From CAVXXB01 sp963765585 (GTDB lineage Bacteria; Calditrichota; Calditrichia; JAJRVZ01), in contig CAVXXB010000008.1 in NCBI GenBank assembly GCA_963765585.1, positions 861,832 through 925,831 on the forward strand: 64,000 bases of DNA. The letters are read 5' to 3'. The notes beneath the pieces were generated by a model that did no database searches, was not told the DNA's origin, and saw only the letters and a list, made by a program, of their open reading frames with translations. Shown in pieces: positions 25,734-36,438 of this stretch (positions within the stretch are counted from its first letter, which is position 1; the number at the start of each line of letters is the position of its first letter). The position numbers and the translations under genes are program-made.

Positions 25734-27820
25734 GATACAAGCTGACTTTCACTGCCTTTCTGATCAGAGTCATCAATTACCAGGTCTGAATAATCGAACT
25801 TAGTATAACTCAATCCATAGCCAAATGGATACAAAGGATCATTTGACTCGTCAATATAATGAGAATAGAAGACCATGTCATCGGACCCCGGCTGACGTGT
25901 ATTAAGATAATTATAATAAATCGGTAACTGACCTACATTTCTCGGAAATGTCATAGGTAATTTACCACTTGGATTATAATCTCCGAATAACACTTGCGCA
26001 ATCGCATGACCACTCTGCGTGCCCAGTTGCCATGTTTCCAAAATCGCCGGAATATGCTCATCTGCCCAGACAATCTCCAAAGGACGACCGTTCATCAACA
26101 CCAGAATAATGTTCTGGTTCTCTTTGTAAACCGCCTCAAGTAAATCCTGCTGTACGCCTGGCAAACCGATTCTTGCTCTGCTGCGGCCTTCCCCGCTGTG
26201 ATATCCATGTTCACCTAAAACCATAATGACAACTTCTGATTTTTTTGCCAATTTTACAGCTTCATCAAACCCACTTTTATCACTTGTATTTATTTCCAAC
26301 TCTTTTCTGAAATTGGCCTCACTGGTGATTAAATCAGCCCCTTTTGCATATGCAATATCCGCATCAAACATTTTTAAACCCTCTAATACGGATACGGCTG
26401 TATGATTAACCGATTCCAGACGCCAGCTGCCCAGCGGACTATTTTTTTCTTCTGCCAGGGCGCCAATCACTGCTATATTTTTTTGATCTTTTTTCAACGG
26501 TAAAATACTTTTTTCATTCTTGAGCAGAACAATTGACTTTTTAGCAATGTCTAATGCCGCAGTCAAATGATCAGGATGCCATAATAGTTTTTTCGCACGT
26601 TCTGCGTCACAATACTTATAGGGATCGTCAAATAAACCTAACTCAAATTTTACTCCCAGGATTCGCCTTACTGCATTATCAATTACATTCATCTTTACTT
26701 TACCAGATTCAACTACTTCCTTCAGATGCGTGATATAAGCATAGGACTCCATATCCATATCGGATCCCGCGTTTGCGGATAATTCTGCCGCGTGTACCAG
26801 ATCTCTGGCGTATCCGTGTACAATCATTTCATAACCCGATCCCCAGTCAGAAACCACGAAGCCGTCGAAACCCCATTTTTCTTTCAGTATCTCTCTCTGC
26901 AAATAAGCATCCCCGGTTGACGGAATCCCATTCAATACATTAAATGCATTCATGACCGTTCTGACACCCTGATCAACGCCGGCTTTAAAAGGTGGTAAAA
27001 CCACATTAAATAACGTAGATGTACCGATATCTACGGTATTATAATCGCGTCCGGATTCAGCAAATCCATAGGCGGCAAAGTGTTTGACACAAGCAGCGAT
27101 TGTATTATTGGCAGATAAATCATCCCCTTGAAAACCCCTTACCCGAGCGGCCGCTACTTTTGATCCCAGATACGGATCCTCACCGGCCCCTTCCATTACT
27201 CTTCCCCAACGGGCATCTCTTGAAATATCGACCATCGGTGCAAACGTCCAGTTAATTCCTTCTGCCGAAGCTTCAATTGCAGCAACCCGTGCTGATTTTT
27301 CAATAGCATCCAGATCCCAGCTGGCTGCTTCCGCTAAGGGAATCGGAGATACGGTTTTATGGCCATGAACCACATCATATCCAAATAACAGCGGAATTCC
27401 CAAACGCGATTCGCTGACCACCAATTCCTGCATTTTTCTTACATTTTCTGCACCCACTACATTGAGCATGGCACCGGTATAACCTTTTTTAAGGTTTTCA
27501 TATCTGGGCCTGGCATATTCATCTTCCGGCGCGGGACCTGTAATATCATAAAAGCTACTGTATAAATTCATCTGACCGATTTTTTCTTCCAGTGTCATTT
27601 TACCTAACAGAGACTCTATTTCCGATTCATACTTATTTTTCTGTGCCCTGACATCTGTCATACCTGCAAGGATTATAATTACACCTATTAATAAATACAT
27701 ATTAATGGTAATCTTGATCCAATTTCGGTAATTAGAGTTTCCGCGTCCTACAGACCATCCTTCCCTATGACTAAATTCGCTTGTCCGTTTAATATTTAAA
27801 TTCCTGATTATTCTTGCCAT
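25730..27820 (-). CDS. Glycoside hydrolase family 3 beta-glucosidase (BglX-like), main part
   Basis: Exo-acting enzyme releasing glucose from beta-glucan oligosaccharides, probably periplasmic. A membrane/signal segment (MYLLIGVIIILAGMTDVRAQ) lies about 40 residues in; the upstream Met is preferred because AAGGAG sits 8 bases before it, while the inner Met has none. GH3 N domain: MTLEEKIGQMN, WTFAPMVDISRDARWGRVM, GEDPYLG, ACVKHFAAYG. The nucleophile Asp is in GFVVSDWGSGYEM. The C domain includes SIVLLKNEKSILPL and VMVLGEHGYHSGEGRSR, with the acid/base Glu likely in the GEHGYHSGEG region, and NPSGKLPMTFPRNVGQLP. It is last in a minus-strand beta-glucan gene series. Confidence 0.9.
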   Translation of the reverse strand: MARIIRNLNIKRTSEFSHREGWSVGRGNSNYRNWIKITINMYLLIGVIIILAGMTDVRAQKNKYESEIESLLGKMTLEEKIGQMNLYSSFYDITGPAPEDEYARPRYENLKKGYTGAMLNVVGAENVRKMQELVVSESRLGIPLLFGYDVVHGHKTVSPIPLAEAASWDLDAIEKSARVAAIEASAEGINWTFAPMVDISRDARWGRVMEGAGEDPYLGSKVAAARVRGFQGDDLSANNTIAACVKHFAAYGFAESGRDYNTVDIGTSTLFNVVLPPFKAGVDQGVRTVMNAFNVLNGIPSTGDAYLQREILKEKWGFDGFVVSDWGSGYEMIVHGYARDLVHAAELSANAGSDMDMESYAYITHLKEVVESGKVKMNVIDNAVRRILGVKFELGLFDDPYKYCDAERAKKLLWHPDHLTAALDIAKKSIVLLKNEKSILPLKKDQKNIAVIGALAEEKNSPLGSWRLESVNHTAVSVLEGLKMFDADIAYAKGADLITSEANFRKELEINTSDKSGFDEAVKLAKKSEVVIMVLGEHGYHSGEGRSRARIGLPGVQQDLLEAVYKENQNIILVLMNGRPLEIVWADEHIPAILETWQLGTQSGHAIAQVLFGDYNPSGKLPMTFPRNVGQLPIYYNYLNTRQPGSDDMVFYSHYIDESNDPLYPFGYGLSYTKFDYSDLVIDDSDQKGSESQLVS

Positions 27821-27947
27821 CCCGCATCTCCTTCTTTATTCATAGTTATCATTTTTCAACAATTTGACCCTGATATTGCCTTGTGTTTAAGAACCTGTTT
27901 GTATTTGCAACATAAATTCAATATTTCATAAATCAACTTTACTGAAT

Positions 27948-29411
27948 TTAGCTGAGTTCCATTTTGCCCCTTCGCCGCTCGAGTTCCAACCGTGTCTCAT
28001 ATGCCTTTTCTTCAGTAATTGGGAATCGAGCAATAGCCCAAATGGCAATAGCCGAAGCCAAAATTGGAATGCCCGCATCAAAAATACGCAGCAGGAATAT
28101 TGTCATATCGCCCTGATTGCCTTCCAGCGCGACATCAAATCCGGTAGCCTCTAGCAGAAAGCCGCCACCGGCCAGGGCAGCTGAAAGTCCCAGTTTAACC
28201 ATCCACCAGAATATAGAGCCATACATACCCTCCCGCCTTTCATGAGTAACCAACTCATCAGCATCGACTACATCGGCAACCATCGAAGGCATCAAAACGA
28301 ATAATCCACCTAAACTAAACGCCATCAGCGGTGAGGGAATGACAACCAGAAGCGGAATATCGGGATTATAACATACCCACTTTAATGCATAACCGATCAT
28401 CGACAGACCGGTTGAAAGATAAAATGCTTTGCGCTTGCCGATCTTAGTGGCAAGCCAGGTTACGAACATGATCACAAGAAATGTGGAAATAGACTGCAGG
28501 GTTCCGGCATAACCCGCGTACTCTGCACCCTGTATCTGATTGCCGCTAAACACATAGTAAATGATGACATAAAATTGAAACGATGATATCATCATAAAGC
28601 CGTTAAAAATAAGGAAAGTTGCCAGGCAAAGTTTTAGAAATGGTCTGGATTTTAATGTTAAGACAAATCCTTTGAAAAATTCAACAATATTTTTTCTAAA
28701 ACCTTCAAATGCACTTCCACCTGCGGCACTATCGCCGGATTCTCCATGCGCCTTGAAACGTTCTTTCAAAAATATCGCCGGTATAACACCGATACTAATT
28801 ACAATCACGCCAATAATGATTGCCAATCCGGCAGCGCCATCCGCCTGGTTTTCAAATAATCCTTTATACGACATAATCCATAAAAACCAGGGTGCAACTA
28901 GATATGGCAACTGACCAATAAAGTTCTGAACACCCATAAGACGGGTACGTTCATGATAATCGGGCGTCAGCTCATAACCGAGTGCCACCCATGGTGTCGC
29001 ATACATTGTATATGCCAGATAAAAAAGCAGTGAAAGAACTAGAAAATACACAAAATAAAAATTTTCGCTCTGACCTTCGGGTAGCTGCCATAGCAATACA
29101 AATATAATTCCCGAAGCAATGGCACCGATAAAAATATATGGCCGTCTTCTTCCCCATTTTGATTTGGTGCGATCGGAAATAAATCCCATCATCGGATCAG
29201 TCAGTGCATCAGTCAGGCGCGGAAGGCCCCCGAGCAAGCCGACCAGGGCAGGATTCATGCCAAAGCCCAGGTTGAGAACGATTACCATACCACCAATCGC
29301 CGCAGCGAGCAGATTATTTACAAATGCACCCATTCCATAAATGAGCTTCTGAGAAAAGGAAATTCGATCTTCCGGTGCCGTTTCATAATGTTTAGAATTA
29401 CTATCTTGCAT
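27948..29411 (-). CDS. GPH-family (MelB-like) sugar:cation symporter
   Basis: 487 residues with about 12 membrane helices, of the glycoside-pentoside-hexuronide group. The diagnostic cytoplasmic loop LTDALTDPMMGFISDRTKSKWGRRRPY follows helix 2, including the cation-site acidic residues of MelB relatives, and the N terminus (FSQKLIYGMGAFVNNLL) is typical. It likely imports glucose or short beta-glucan products. The gene lies between GH17 (56-base gap) and GH3 (127-base gap), all on the minus strand, which fits a sugar-uptake role in this locus. Start supported by GGAG six bases upstream of ATG. Confidence 0.9.
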   Translation of the reverse strand: MQDSNSKHYETAPEDRISFSQKLIYGMGAFVNNLLAAAIGGMVIVLNLGFGMNPALVGLLGGLPRLTDALTDPMMGFISDRTKSKWGRRRPYIFIGAIASGIIFVLLWQLPEGQSENFYFVYFLVLSLLFYLAYTMYATPWVALGYELTPDYHERTRLMGVQNFIGQLPYLVAPWFLWIMSYKGLFENQADGAAGLAIIIGVIVISIGVIPAIFLKERFKAHGESGDSAAGGSAFEGFRKNIVEFFKGFVLTLKSRPFLKLCLATFLIFNGFMMISSFQFYVIIYYVFSGNQIQGAEYAGYAGTLQSISTFLVIMFVTWLATKIGKRKAFYLSTGLSMIGYALKWVCYNPDIPLLVVIPSPLMAFSLGGLFVLMPSMVADVVDADELVTHERREGMYGSIFWWMVKLGLSAALAGGGFLLEATGFDVALEGNQGDMTIFLLRIFDAGIPILASAIAIWAIARFPITEEKAYETRLELERRRGKMELS

Positions 29412-29467
29412 GAATTACTCCGTTTTAAACTTTGATATGATAACGCGTCTTTTCACTTTTCGCTGGA

Positions 29468-30564
29468 TCAGTTTGGAGACTTCTGGTAGTTTTGAAATGA
29501 CTCCTTTGGTGTGCGGTTTTCATAGAAGACACCCCAGTGTTTTTCCACCTCATAGGGACCGGAACTTTCACCACCGCCCTTCCATGGTTCGTCAAATGCT
29601 TCAAAAAGGAAAGTGGTTATTTTGTTTTTATTCACCCATTGATTGTGTAATTCCAGATATTTTTCCTGTGCTTTTACACTTACTTCACCTTTCATAAGTG
29701 CGCCCTGCTCACCCGGACCTTTTTTATCGGGATTATAGCTGGTTGCCCAGCCCGTTTCCCCTAGCACCAGTAGTTTTTCGGAATGGTCATTTTGCAGCTG
29801 TTTAAAAGTGGAATCCAACCAGGAGAATGCTGTCTCAAGTGTTTTACCATTCCAAAGGGGATGGATATGCGTGACAATAAAATCAACTTCTGCGGCCACA
29901 CGCTTGCTTTCCGGCTTATTCCAAAAATTGTAATCATCTGCCACTGTAACTGGAACAGTGACATTTTCTCTTACCGTGCGAATATAGCGTATCAGGTTTT
30001 CTGTATTCATTCTATGCCATGACCAGTCAACCTGCGTTTCATTCCCGACATTAACAGCCGCAATATTGTCTGAATATTTATTTGCTAAATTAATAGCGCG
30101 TAGAGTGTTTTTGATATTGGTTGTTTTCACTTCTGGATCTGTTTCTTCATTTGCCAGCCAGACACCCATCATTAATTTAATAGGAAGCTCGTAATCATCG
30201 ATCATTCGGAGAATACGTTCCGTGTCATCATCCGCGTTATATACCCGTATCAGATTCCAGTATTGTTTGATGATGTTCAGATCCTCCAGAATTTCGCCAT
30301 CTTCCGGCACTTTAACATCAGGTGCTTGTCCGGATCGGTAACATCCATAAGAAACTGCATTTCCGATCCATTCTTCGTTCAGGTATGGTTTAAATTCGCG
30401 AATGATAAATGGATCTTCCGTTTTTAGGGATATACCCGTCTCAAGTTGTAATTTTATTTCTTTTAAATCGGCCTTTTTTTGCTCAGACTGAGTACACTAA
30501 TATTTAAGACAAACACAGCAGTCAGCAACCTAAGGGGAAATAATAATGTAAAAATCCTTTTCAT
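29468..30564 (-). CDS. GH17-like beta-1,3-glucanase with signal sequence, frameshifted near the N terminus
   Basis: The frame ending at 29468 is GH17 throughout: FKPYLNEEWIGNAVSYGCY, LIRVYNADDDTERIL, the acid/base Glu in AAVNVGNETQV, FIVTHIHPLWNG, and the nucleophile Glu in LVLGETGWATSYNPD. Family sequence extends without a Met well upstream of MPEDGE (to about 30480). An ATG at 30564 with GGAG starts a signal peptide (KRIFTLLFPLRLLTAVFVL) in another frame that stops soon after. The two meet around a T7 run at 30474-30480, so one indel splits the leader from the enzyme. It probably trims laminarin-type beta-1,3-glucan outside the cytoplasm. Confidence 0.82.
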
Positions 30565-30616
30565 TATACCTCTCCAAATTTATGCGGCGTACATCAGTGC
30601 AAGTACGTGTATCTGA

Positions 30617-31798
30617 TTATATTTTACTTACCGATATATATTCGATTTTCATAAACTTGTTATTTATTATTTCTTTTCCTTCTCCAAATATATATTCATT
30701 ACAGTTAGACAATGAATTTGCTGTATCATCAAACTTATTTCCGGCCCAGACTCCGCATAAAGTCGCATTAAAAATAACTTTCATATTCACAAAAACACAT
30801 AAATTCGATGATTTGCAATTTTCGCACTGCCAATCCTGATGCATTGGTGTACATTCTGCATCAGATTCCAGTAGTCGTACTTCATTCTTCAAATTTTCAG
30901 TTTTCCACATATCCGGATCCGGATTATCACTTAACGGACCGCCATCAACTCTTACTTCTTCGTCCGGCTTCCAATAATAGAATTTTATATTGTTTTTTGT
31001 CCAAAGACAGGCAAACGTACCTTCCGGTGCATCTACAACATATGGTTTGCCACTGCATCCAGGATTTGAATCATTCGGTTTTGCATTGGCACAATTAATA
31101 ATCTTTCCATCGTTGTTCCATTCCGAATCACACATCTGCGGACAGGTATGAATTGTATTATGAATAATATTTTCGCCATTAATATTTTCAATGATATCAA
31201 TTTCACCGGCACCTGGCCAATCGGTTGCATTTACGGCGCTGGGTGTGTCATAAAAATGCCCTTTTCCGGAATACCTTTGCAAACCCGAATCTGAATCAAC
31301 ATATCCCAAATCTTTATATATCCATTGATCTTGTCTGCTACCGTTTAACCACCATGCCGGCCATATGCCTTTTGCCGAGGGCAGATTTCCTTTAAATACA
31401 AACAAAATTTTTTGATTATCTTTGTTTAAATTATAAAATGTTTTGGATGTTAACCGGAATGAGTCAAAAGCCTTATTGTCATCCCGGCCTTTAATATACA
31501 GATGTACGCCATCATTCGGCTTCAATTGGATCACATCATTATTTGTCCATCTGGAGTTGTCATAAATGACATTGCCCTCAGTTGGATCATCATGGGGAAA
31601 ATTTGTAAAAAAATAGGTTTCCAGATCAGACATTTTAAGGTCATTCTTTTCAAAATCCAGAGCAAAATACTTGTTTTCAATATTTCTAATATCCGCACGA
31701 ATTTGCTGTTGACCATCCTGATTTGCACAGGACAATACAAATAACATTATTACAAATAAAAGAACCGATTTATACAATTTATTTAAGATAATTTTCAT
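30617..31798 (-). CDS. GH16-like endo-beta-1,3(4)-glucanase, lipoprotein
   Basis: 393 residues with a lipoprotein signal (LLFVIMLFVLSC, Cys acylated), so it is anchored in the membrane. The catalytic motif GEIDIIENING is the E-x-D-x-x-E signature of GH16 (two Glu with a helper Asp), preceded by SAKGIWPAWWLNG and followed by IIHNTIHTCPQM, as in fungal-type mixed-linkage/laminarin glucanases. The Cys-rich stretch near the C terminus (CENCKSSNLC) is unusual for bacterial GH16 and points to the eukaryote-like subgroup. Expected activity is internal cleavage of beta-1,3 or mixed-linkage glucan. It neighbours GH17 downstream and GH30 upstream. Confidence 0.82.
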   Translation of the reverse strand: MKIILNKLYKSVLLFVIMLFVLSCANQDGQQQIRADIRNIENKYFALDFEKNDLKMSDLETYFFTNFPHDDPTEGNVIYDNSRWTNNDVIQLKPNDGVHLYIKGRDDNKAFDSFRLTSKTFYNLNKDNQKILFVFKGNLPSAKGIWPAWWLNGSRQDQWIYKDLGYVDSDSGLQRYSGKGHFYDTPSAVNATDWPGAGEIDIIENINGENIIHNTIHTCPQMCDSEWNNDGKIINCANAKPNDSNPGCSGKPYVVDAPEGTFACLWTKNNIKFYYWKPDEEVRVDGGPLSDNPDPDMWKTENLKNEVRLLESDAECTPMHQDWQCENCKSSNLCVFVNMKVIFNATLCGVWAGNKFDDTANSLSNCNEYIFGEGKEIINNKFMKIEYISVSKI

Positions 31799-32231
31799 AA
31801 AGCATCCTATTCTTCAAAATAGTTGTGTAAATATTAACCACAGAGGACACAGAGTAAGTATTTAATATTTATTGACTTAAATGAATTAAATTCTTCCTCC
31901 CTATCTGTGACCTCCAAATTATATTTTATTATATATTCCTATTCTCTTGAAGTTAAAATATGATTTATCAAGATTCCAACTTGCCGATCATATAACAATA
32001 AATAAGTCTTCAGATGGTTATTATAAATACTTTAGAAAATATATTTATAAACCAATTAAGTCATTTTTCCAACACTTCTCTGATTGAATATTCTTAGAAA
32101 AAACTCAGAGTATTTCTCTGTGGCCTCTGTGGTTTTTTTGTTTTAATTTTTGTTCTGACTATCATACGATCATCATATAATTTGCATCTCTTTTATTAAC
32201 CCGATTGTCCTCTTATATCGCTAAATGAGAT
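31799..32231. other. Intergenic region with ACCACAGAG-type inverted repeats
   Basis: 433 AT-rich bases between GH30 and GH16, no gene. ACCACAGAGGACACAGAGTA begins at 31837 and CTCTGTGGCCTCTGTGGT ends near 32133, an inverse pair some 300 bases apart. Inside, 31860-31915 resembles the inner part of the copy at 48977-49065 (GACTTA...ATTAAATTCTT). The GH16 promoter must be here or upstream; no clear motif was seen. Confidence 0.55.
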
Positions 32232-33908
32232 CTATAATTGAACACGTACTGTTTGAACCGAATTGGACGGGATTGTTACTTCAGCATATCGGTCCTTTAT
32301 TTGTAATTTATATTCTATCGGCTTTTTAGTTGTATTTAATGCCTGAACACTCAAAACCATATTGGCGTTAATGGTAGCGCAGGTATGTAATGCATCTTTT
32401 TCTAAATTGTTGGTAATTTTTTTTGTCCGGACAGCTTTATCACCCGGTCGAATAGTTTTACTGAACTGGGCGAGTACATAATAAATTGGTGTATAATATA
32501 CTTTTTGTTTGTTCACATCGATCATAATCGGTGCGCCGCAAAAATTGCCCACATGATTCGGACCGCCATCCTGATCCAGGATTATGTTCCAATCGATCCA
32601 GCCGGTCATCCAATGATCCAAACTGACGATAATATTTCTGGCATAGCGATGAACCGGTGTGTATACGGGATGATCAGCCGCCATATGAGCAGCCCAGGAT
32701 GCTGTATATGCCCAGTCTGTCGCGTTTTCATTCCACCAGAAAGCATCGTTATCAAACCAATCGGTTTCCTGGAACCGCTCCGGATCCCCAATAGCATCAG
32801 ACGCTTTCTTCCCCAGGTCGTCAATACAACCTTCTGTGTGCATAATAGCAAAATCGGGAAATTTTTGATGTACCCTGTCAAATACATCTTCATATACTTT
32901 AAAGGTACTTTCATACCAGTGCACAGCGACCCCATACAGATATGGTGTTGTTTCAGGGTCAGCAAATATAACATCCGTCCAGTCTTCCAGGCCATCTCTG
33001 TTTTGATCATAAATTAATAATTTAACATCTGTATGTGCATTTGCTTTCAATTTGGGTCCCAGATGATTCTTGATAAAGTCATTCTGTGATTCAGGCGAGA
33101 AATGCATACTTTCCCATTGACCGTTATTACCATGGGGCTCGTTAACCGGTGTGAGTCCCCAAATATTCACTCCTTCTTCTTTGTAGGCATCGAGATATTT
33201 GATTAGATAATCCGCATATGTACGTATATACTTCTTCTTCAGCGATCCTCCGGTACCCTGCCAGTTGTTTTCAGGAGAACCGGAAATATACCAATCCTCA
33301 ATATCTTTCATCCATGAGGGTGCTGTCCAGGCTGAAGAGACAATTTTCAATTCAGAATCAGCCTGCTCTTCTTTTATGCTCAGGGCGTGTTTGATCATCG
33401 GCAACAAATCATAGTTGGCATCTTTAATACCGGGATATTCCTTAGGATCAAAGCCACTCTTATCCGGTGCAATACTAAAGCTATTTAATTTGACATCATC
33501 TTTATCATCCGCGTATGAATACTTTCCTTTTACAGAAAAATCACACGCACCGATATGTGTTCGGGTTAATGAAAAATTTGCCCCTTTATCACTAAAAATT
33601 TGTTCCATAACTTCCTGGCGTTTTCCCTTATCCAAATGGGCCAGGACAAAGGCAGAAGATTCTGTAAAGGATGTCCCGATGCCATCAATGGTTTGCTTTA
33701 CACTATCGGGATATACAGTAATTATATTGCCATCCGGTTTTCCTGTCTTAAAAGGAAAATTATCCTTTACGGCAATTTTGTCTCCTTTTTCTGAAGTAAC
33801 CAGAACCTCTAATGTTGAATTCAATTTATCTTCCTGATTTTGTGCAATACAGGCAAATAGAGAAAGTGTAAATATTGCACTTAGACAAAGATTAAAATTT
33901 ATTTTCAT
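32232..33908 (-). CDS. GH30 beta-glucosidase/endo-beta-1,6-glucanase, lipoprotein
   Basis: About 558 residues with a lipobox (LSLFAC), hence probably a surface or periplasmic lipoprotein. GH30 features: QTIDGIGTSFTESSAFVLA, FSLTRTHIGACDFS, IVSSAWTAPSWMKDI, the acid/base Glu in WGLTPVNEPHG, the nucleophile Glu in FAIMHTEGCIDD, and DHWMTGWIDWNIILDQDGGPNH. Such enzymes cleave beta-1,6 branches of laminarin or glucosylceramide-like bonds; the neighbours favour beta-1,6-glucan. The start is taken at MKINFNL: AAGGAG lies six bases before that ATG, whereas an upstream in-frame TTG has none. Confidence 0.88.
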   Translation of the reverse strand: MKINFNLCLSAIFTLSLFACIAQNQEDKLNSTLEVLVTSEKGDKIAVKDNFPFKTGKPDGNIITVYPDSVKQTIDGIGTSFTESSAFVLAHLDKGKRQEVMEQIFSDKGANFSLTRTHIGACDFSVKGKYSYADDKDDVKLNSFSIAPDKSGFDPKEYPGIKDANYDLLPMIKHALSIKEEQADSELKIVSSAWTAPSWMKDIEDWYISGSPENNWQGTGGSLKKKYIRTYADYLIKYLDAYKEEGVNIWGLTPVNEPHGNNGQWESMHFSPESQNDFIKNHLGPKLKANAHTDVKLLIYDQNRDGLEDWTDVIFADPETTPYLYGVAVHWYESTFKVYEDVFDRVHQKFPDFAIMHTEGCIDDLGKKASDAIGDPERFQETDWFDNDAFWWNENATDWAYTASWAAHMAADHPVYTPVHRYARNIIVSLDHWMTGWIDWNIILDQDGGPNHVGNFCGAPIMIDVNKQKVYYTPIYYVLAQFSKTIRPGDKAVRTKKITNNLEKDALHTCATINANMVLSVQALNTTKKPIEYKLQIKDRYAEVTIPSNSVQTVRVQL

Positions 33909-33947
33909 CAAAATCTCCTTAAATTTCAATCACTTATGAAGATTTAA

Positions 33948-34073
33948 ACCACAGAGTACACAGAGTACACAATTAATTTTTTATAAATTATAATTTAAAT
34001 GTATCATGAGTGTTATTCATTCAATTCTTATAATATCAAAATCAACTTAAATTTTCTCTGTGCCCTCTGTGGT
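33948..34073. repeat. ACCACAGAG-type interspersed inverted repeat
   Basis: It begins ACCACAGAGTACACAGAGTA and ends TCTCTGTGCCCTCTGTGGT, near-inverse ends about 20 bases long around an AT-rich core of 85 bases. It lies between the GH30 gene and the upstream large protein. Relatives lie at 23912, 31837, 41068 and 48977. Confidence 0.75.
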
Positions 34074-34122
34074 TTATATTTTAATATCACTTCTGAAACC
34101 GGCCATGATTTATGTTTTGTAG

Positions 34123-36438
34123 CTATACATTTACATACACCTGAATTTTCTTAATCTTATCATTACGTTGGAAGACGGATTTGCTAAAAGGAATTCCTAA
34201 ATCATGCCCATCGATTGATGTTTTAGTGCCTTCTTTTTGAGTAACGATGATTTTATGTTCATTTCCGGGTAAATAAATGACAGGTACCTGGCATATTGTA
34301 AATCCAAGCATACCCTTCTTCAGATTGAGTGTCATTTGTTTTCCGGTTAAATCATAGTAGTGAAAATCTTCCGATGCATTGAGGAACTCATTTTTGTTAA
34401 GCAGTCCCGTATCAAATACTATTTTTCCATTTCGTACACTAACACCAAGTTCGCCAAAGCGCGAAATAAAGTCCTCTTTAACCTGACCGGTCATACCCGG
34501 CTGTTGCGCACCGTGACTCTCCGGCGTGTGTGAATAAGGATCGGTCGGAAAAGCACCATACAAATCGGGACTTTTATGGGTGCCGATACCTTCTCTAATC
34601 TCATAATAGAATTCTTTTAATTTTGTTAAAATAGAATGGTCTGCATTTGCATCAACAGCACTATAAAATGTTTCCTGAACAGAAAGTAAAAGTTTGGAGA
34701 CCATGTGCCAGTAAATACTGCCAAGTCCCTCATATTTATAAAAAGTACCTGACCTCCCGGTAAAGGATTTATGATCAAATACCGATTCATAAATATCCAG
34801 GATCTGTTTTATTTCATCTTCGGTAACCAGGGAGTTGCCATTTTTTATTTCATTAAGCGCTTCTTTTAAAATACGCGCATTTCGAAACTCGGCGTTGAAA
34901 TGATAATTACCGGAGATATCTTTATGGATAAATTTTCGGTCGCCTTTTTTAATTAGATTTTTTAACAGCGCGGATTGGGCCACCTGCTTATCCGTGATAA
35001 TATTTTTCTTCATAAATCTGGCCAGATTACGATTTGGATAAAGCATATAGCTGGACTGGTCTTTTCTGTACAAAGCACTTTTACGTAATGATTCTAGTAG
35101 AATGATTGATTCCTTATGAGAGAGATAACCGGAACTCAGCACAGCAACCTGACCTTCAAGCATTTCGTAAAGATAGCGGATGGAAATTTCATTCTGGTCA
35201 GTAATAGTAATTAAATTGTAGGCATGGTATAGATCATCATCTCGTTTATTTGCGCGAATTGAGTGGTCAATGTACTTGAGAGCAAGGTCAAAAAACTCAG
35301 TCAATTCGGTAACAGCAAGTGACTTGCGCTCACCACTAAATCCTTGCTTATAAATTTTATTGCGGTGATCACTGCCGGCCTGACCCAGGTGATCCAACAC
35401 TCTTTTGCGATCTTTGTCTGATATTGCGTCATTTAATAAATTCTGATTCTTCTTAAACCCTTCCTTAATCATGACAAACAATTCAAAAACTTCTTCAGAA
35501 ATATCAATTTGTTTTTGCGAAATTCCTTTGAACATTTCAACGCAAAAATCAACATATCGTCTGATATAGTATAATGTTACCATCGATGCGCCATAGCCTA
35601 CTAAAGCATTATTCGCATCGTTCCATTCGGGACGCTGGGTGTTCATCCATATGCCCGCTTCAGGAATAAAATTGGAAAACTTAACTAACACGGCGACCAG
35701 TATTTTTTCAGCCAGATTGACATGATATATTTCACCACTTTTGTCCCGAACAAAATTCGCATCTGTACCAATTGTCTCCACCCTCTTTTGAATATCACCA
35801 TTAAGATCGTAATCAAAATCAACCGTATTATGCGGATCCTGAATAATATCCTGATATGATTTTATTTTATAAGGGACATTGGCATATGCAAAAATCTCCC
35901 GGGTTAATAATGACTGAAGTTCGCCTGGATGATAGCGGTTTGATAATTCAAGAAGTTTAAGCAGATAAATAATCTGGTGATCTCCCCAGTATCCGATATA
36001 AGACCACTCATCCGCCGGATCCAGTATCTCCCAGTCAAATCCATCCCGGGTGACCCGATATGGATTATATCCATCGGCGGTAGAAGCGTTAACAAACTTC
36101 GTAATCATATTTTCAATATAGTCAGGAAAAGAAAACGCCAATGCTTCCCAGTTTTGGAAGATATCCCGCCAGTTTCCCTGGTAATTCAGTTTCTTATTCC
36201 CTTGCTCATCTTTTATATCGATAGAAAATTGATTCCAGGGACGGGTTGGATCTCCGTGCCGCCGGCCAAATGTGATTGGCAGGTATTCATACAGGAGCTT
36301 TTCGAAATCCGGATCAGATGATGAAAGGTGGTTATGTATTTCATGAAAATTTGATTGATCCGGCAATTCCTCAATAAATACTGCATATTTCAGCTGCAAT
36401 TTGCTTATTTGTCGCAGAAATAAAATCCCGAAAATCAT
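34123..36438 (-). CDS. Large putative carbohydrate-active protein (possible beta-glucan phosphorylase), C-terminal part
   Basis: 771 residues in this frame; real coding starts after about 36390 (YAVFIEELPDQ). I do not recognise it with certainty. An (alpha/alpha)6-barrel type region is suggested by NWRDIFQNWEALAFSFPDY, ADEWSYIGYWGDHQIIYLLK and NDANNALVGYGASMVTLYYI, and a conserved-looking C-terminal stretch reads FPTDPYSHTPESHGAQQPG. Length (about 1,160 with the N part) and its place among GH16/GH17/GH30/GH3 genes fit the inverting beta-1,3-oligoglucan phosphorylases (GH94-related, GH149/GH161), but that is inference. There is no signal peptide, so it is cytoplasmic. Confidence 0.55.
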   Translation of the reverse strand: MIFGILFLRQISKLQLKYAVFIEELPDQSNFHEIHNHLSSSDPDFEKLLYEYLPITFGRRHGDPTRPWNQFSIDIKDEQGNKKLNYQGNWRDIFQNWEALAFSFPDYIENMITKFVNASTADGYNPYRVTRDGFDWEILDPADEWSYIGYWGDHQIIYLLKLLELSNRYHPGELQSLLTREIFAYANVPYKIKSYQDIIQDPHNTVDFDYDLNGDIQKRVETIGTDANFVRDKSGEIYHVNLAEKILVAVLVKFSNFIPEAGIWMNTQRPEWNDANNALVGYGASMVTLYYIRRYVDFCVEMFKGISQKQIDISEEVFELFVMIKEGFKKNQNLLNDAISDKDRKRVLDHLGQAGSDHRNKIYKQGFSGERKSLAVTELTEFFDLALKYIDHSIRANKRDDDLYHAYNLITITDQNEISIRYLYEMLEGQVAVLSSGYLSHKESIILLESLRKSALYRKDQSSYMLYPNRNLARFMKKNIITDKQVAQSALLKNLIKKGDRKFIHKDISGNYHFNAEFRNARILKEALNEIKNGNSLVTEDEIKQILDIYESVFDHKSFTGRSGTFYKYEGLGSIYWHMVSKLLLSVQETFYSAVDANADHSILTKLKEFYYEIREGIGTHKSPDLYGAFPTDPYSHTPESHGAQQPGMTGQVKEDFISRFGELGVSVRNGKIVFDTGLLNKNEFLNASEDFHYYDLTGKQMTLNLKKGMLGFTICQVPVIYLPGNEHKIIVTQKEGTKTSIDGHDLGIPFSKSVFQRNDKIKKIQVYVNV

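Noticed and set aside
30582..30839. 85-codon plus-strand frame at the 3' end of GH16
   Set aside because: It overlaps the GH16 C terminus antisense and has no ribosome site or similarity.
32505..33017. 170-codon plus-strand frame opposite GH30
   Set aside because: Shadow of the GH30 coding sequence; no start signal and no domain.
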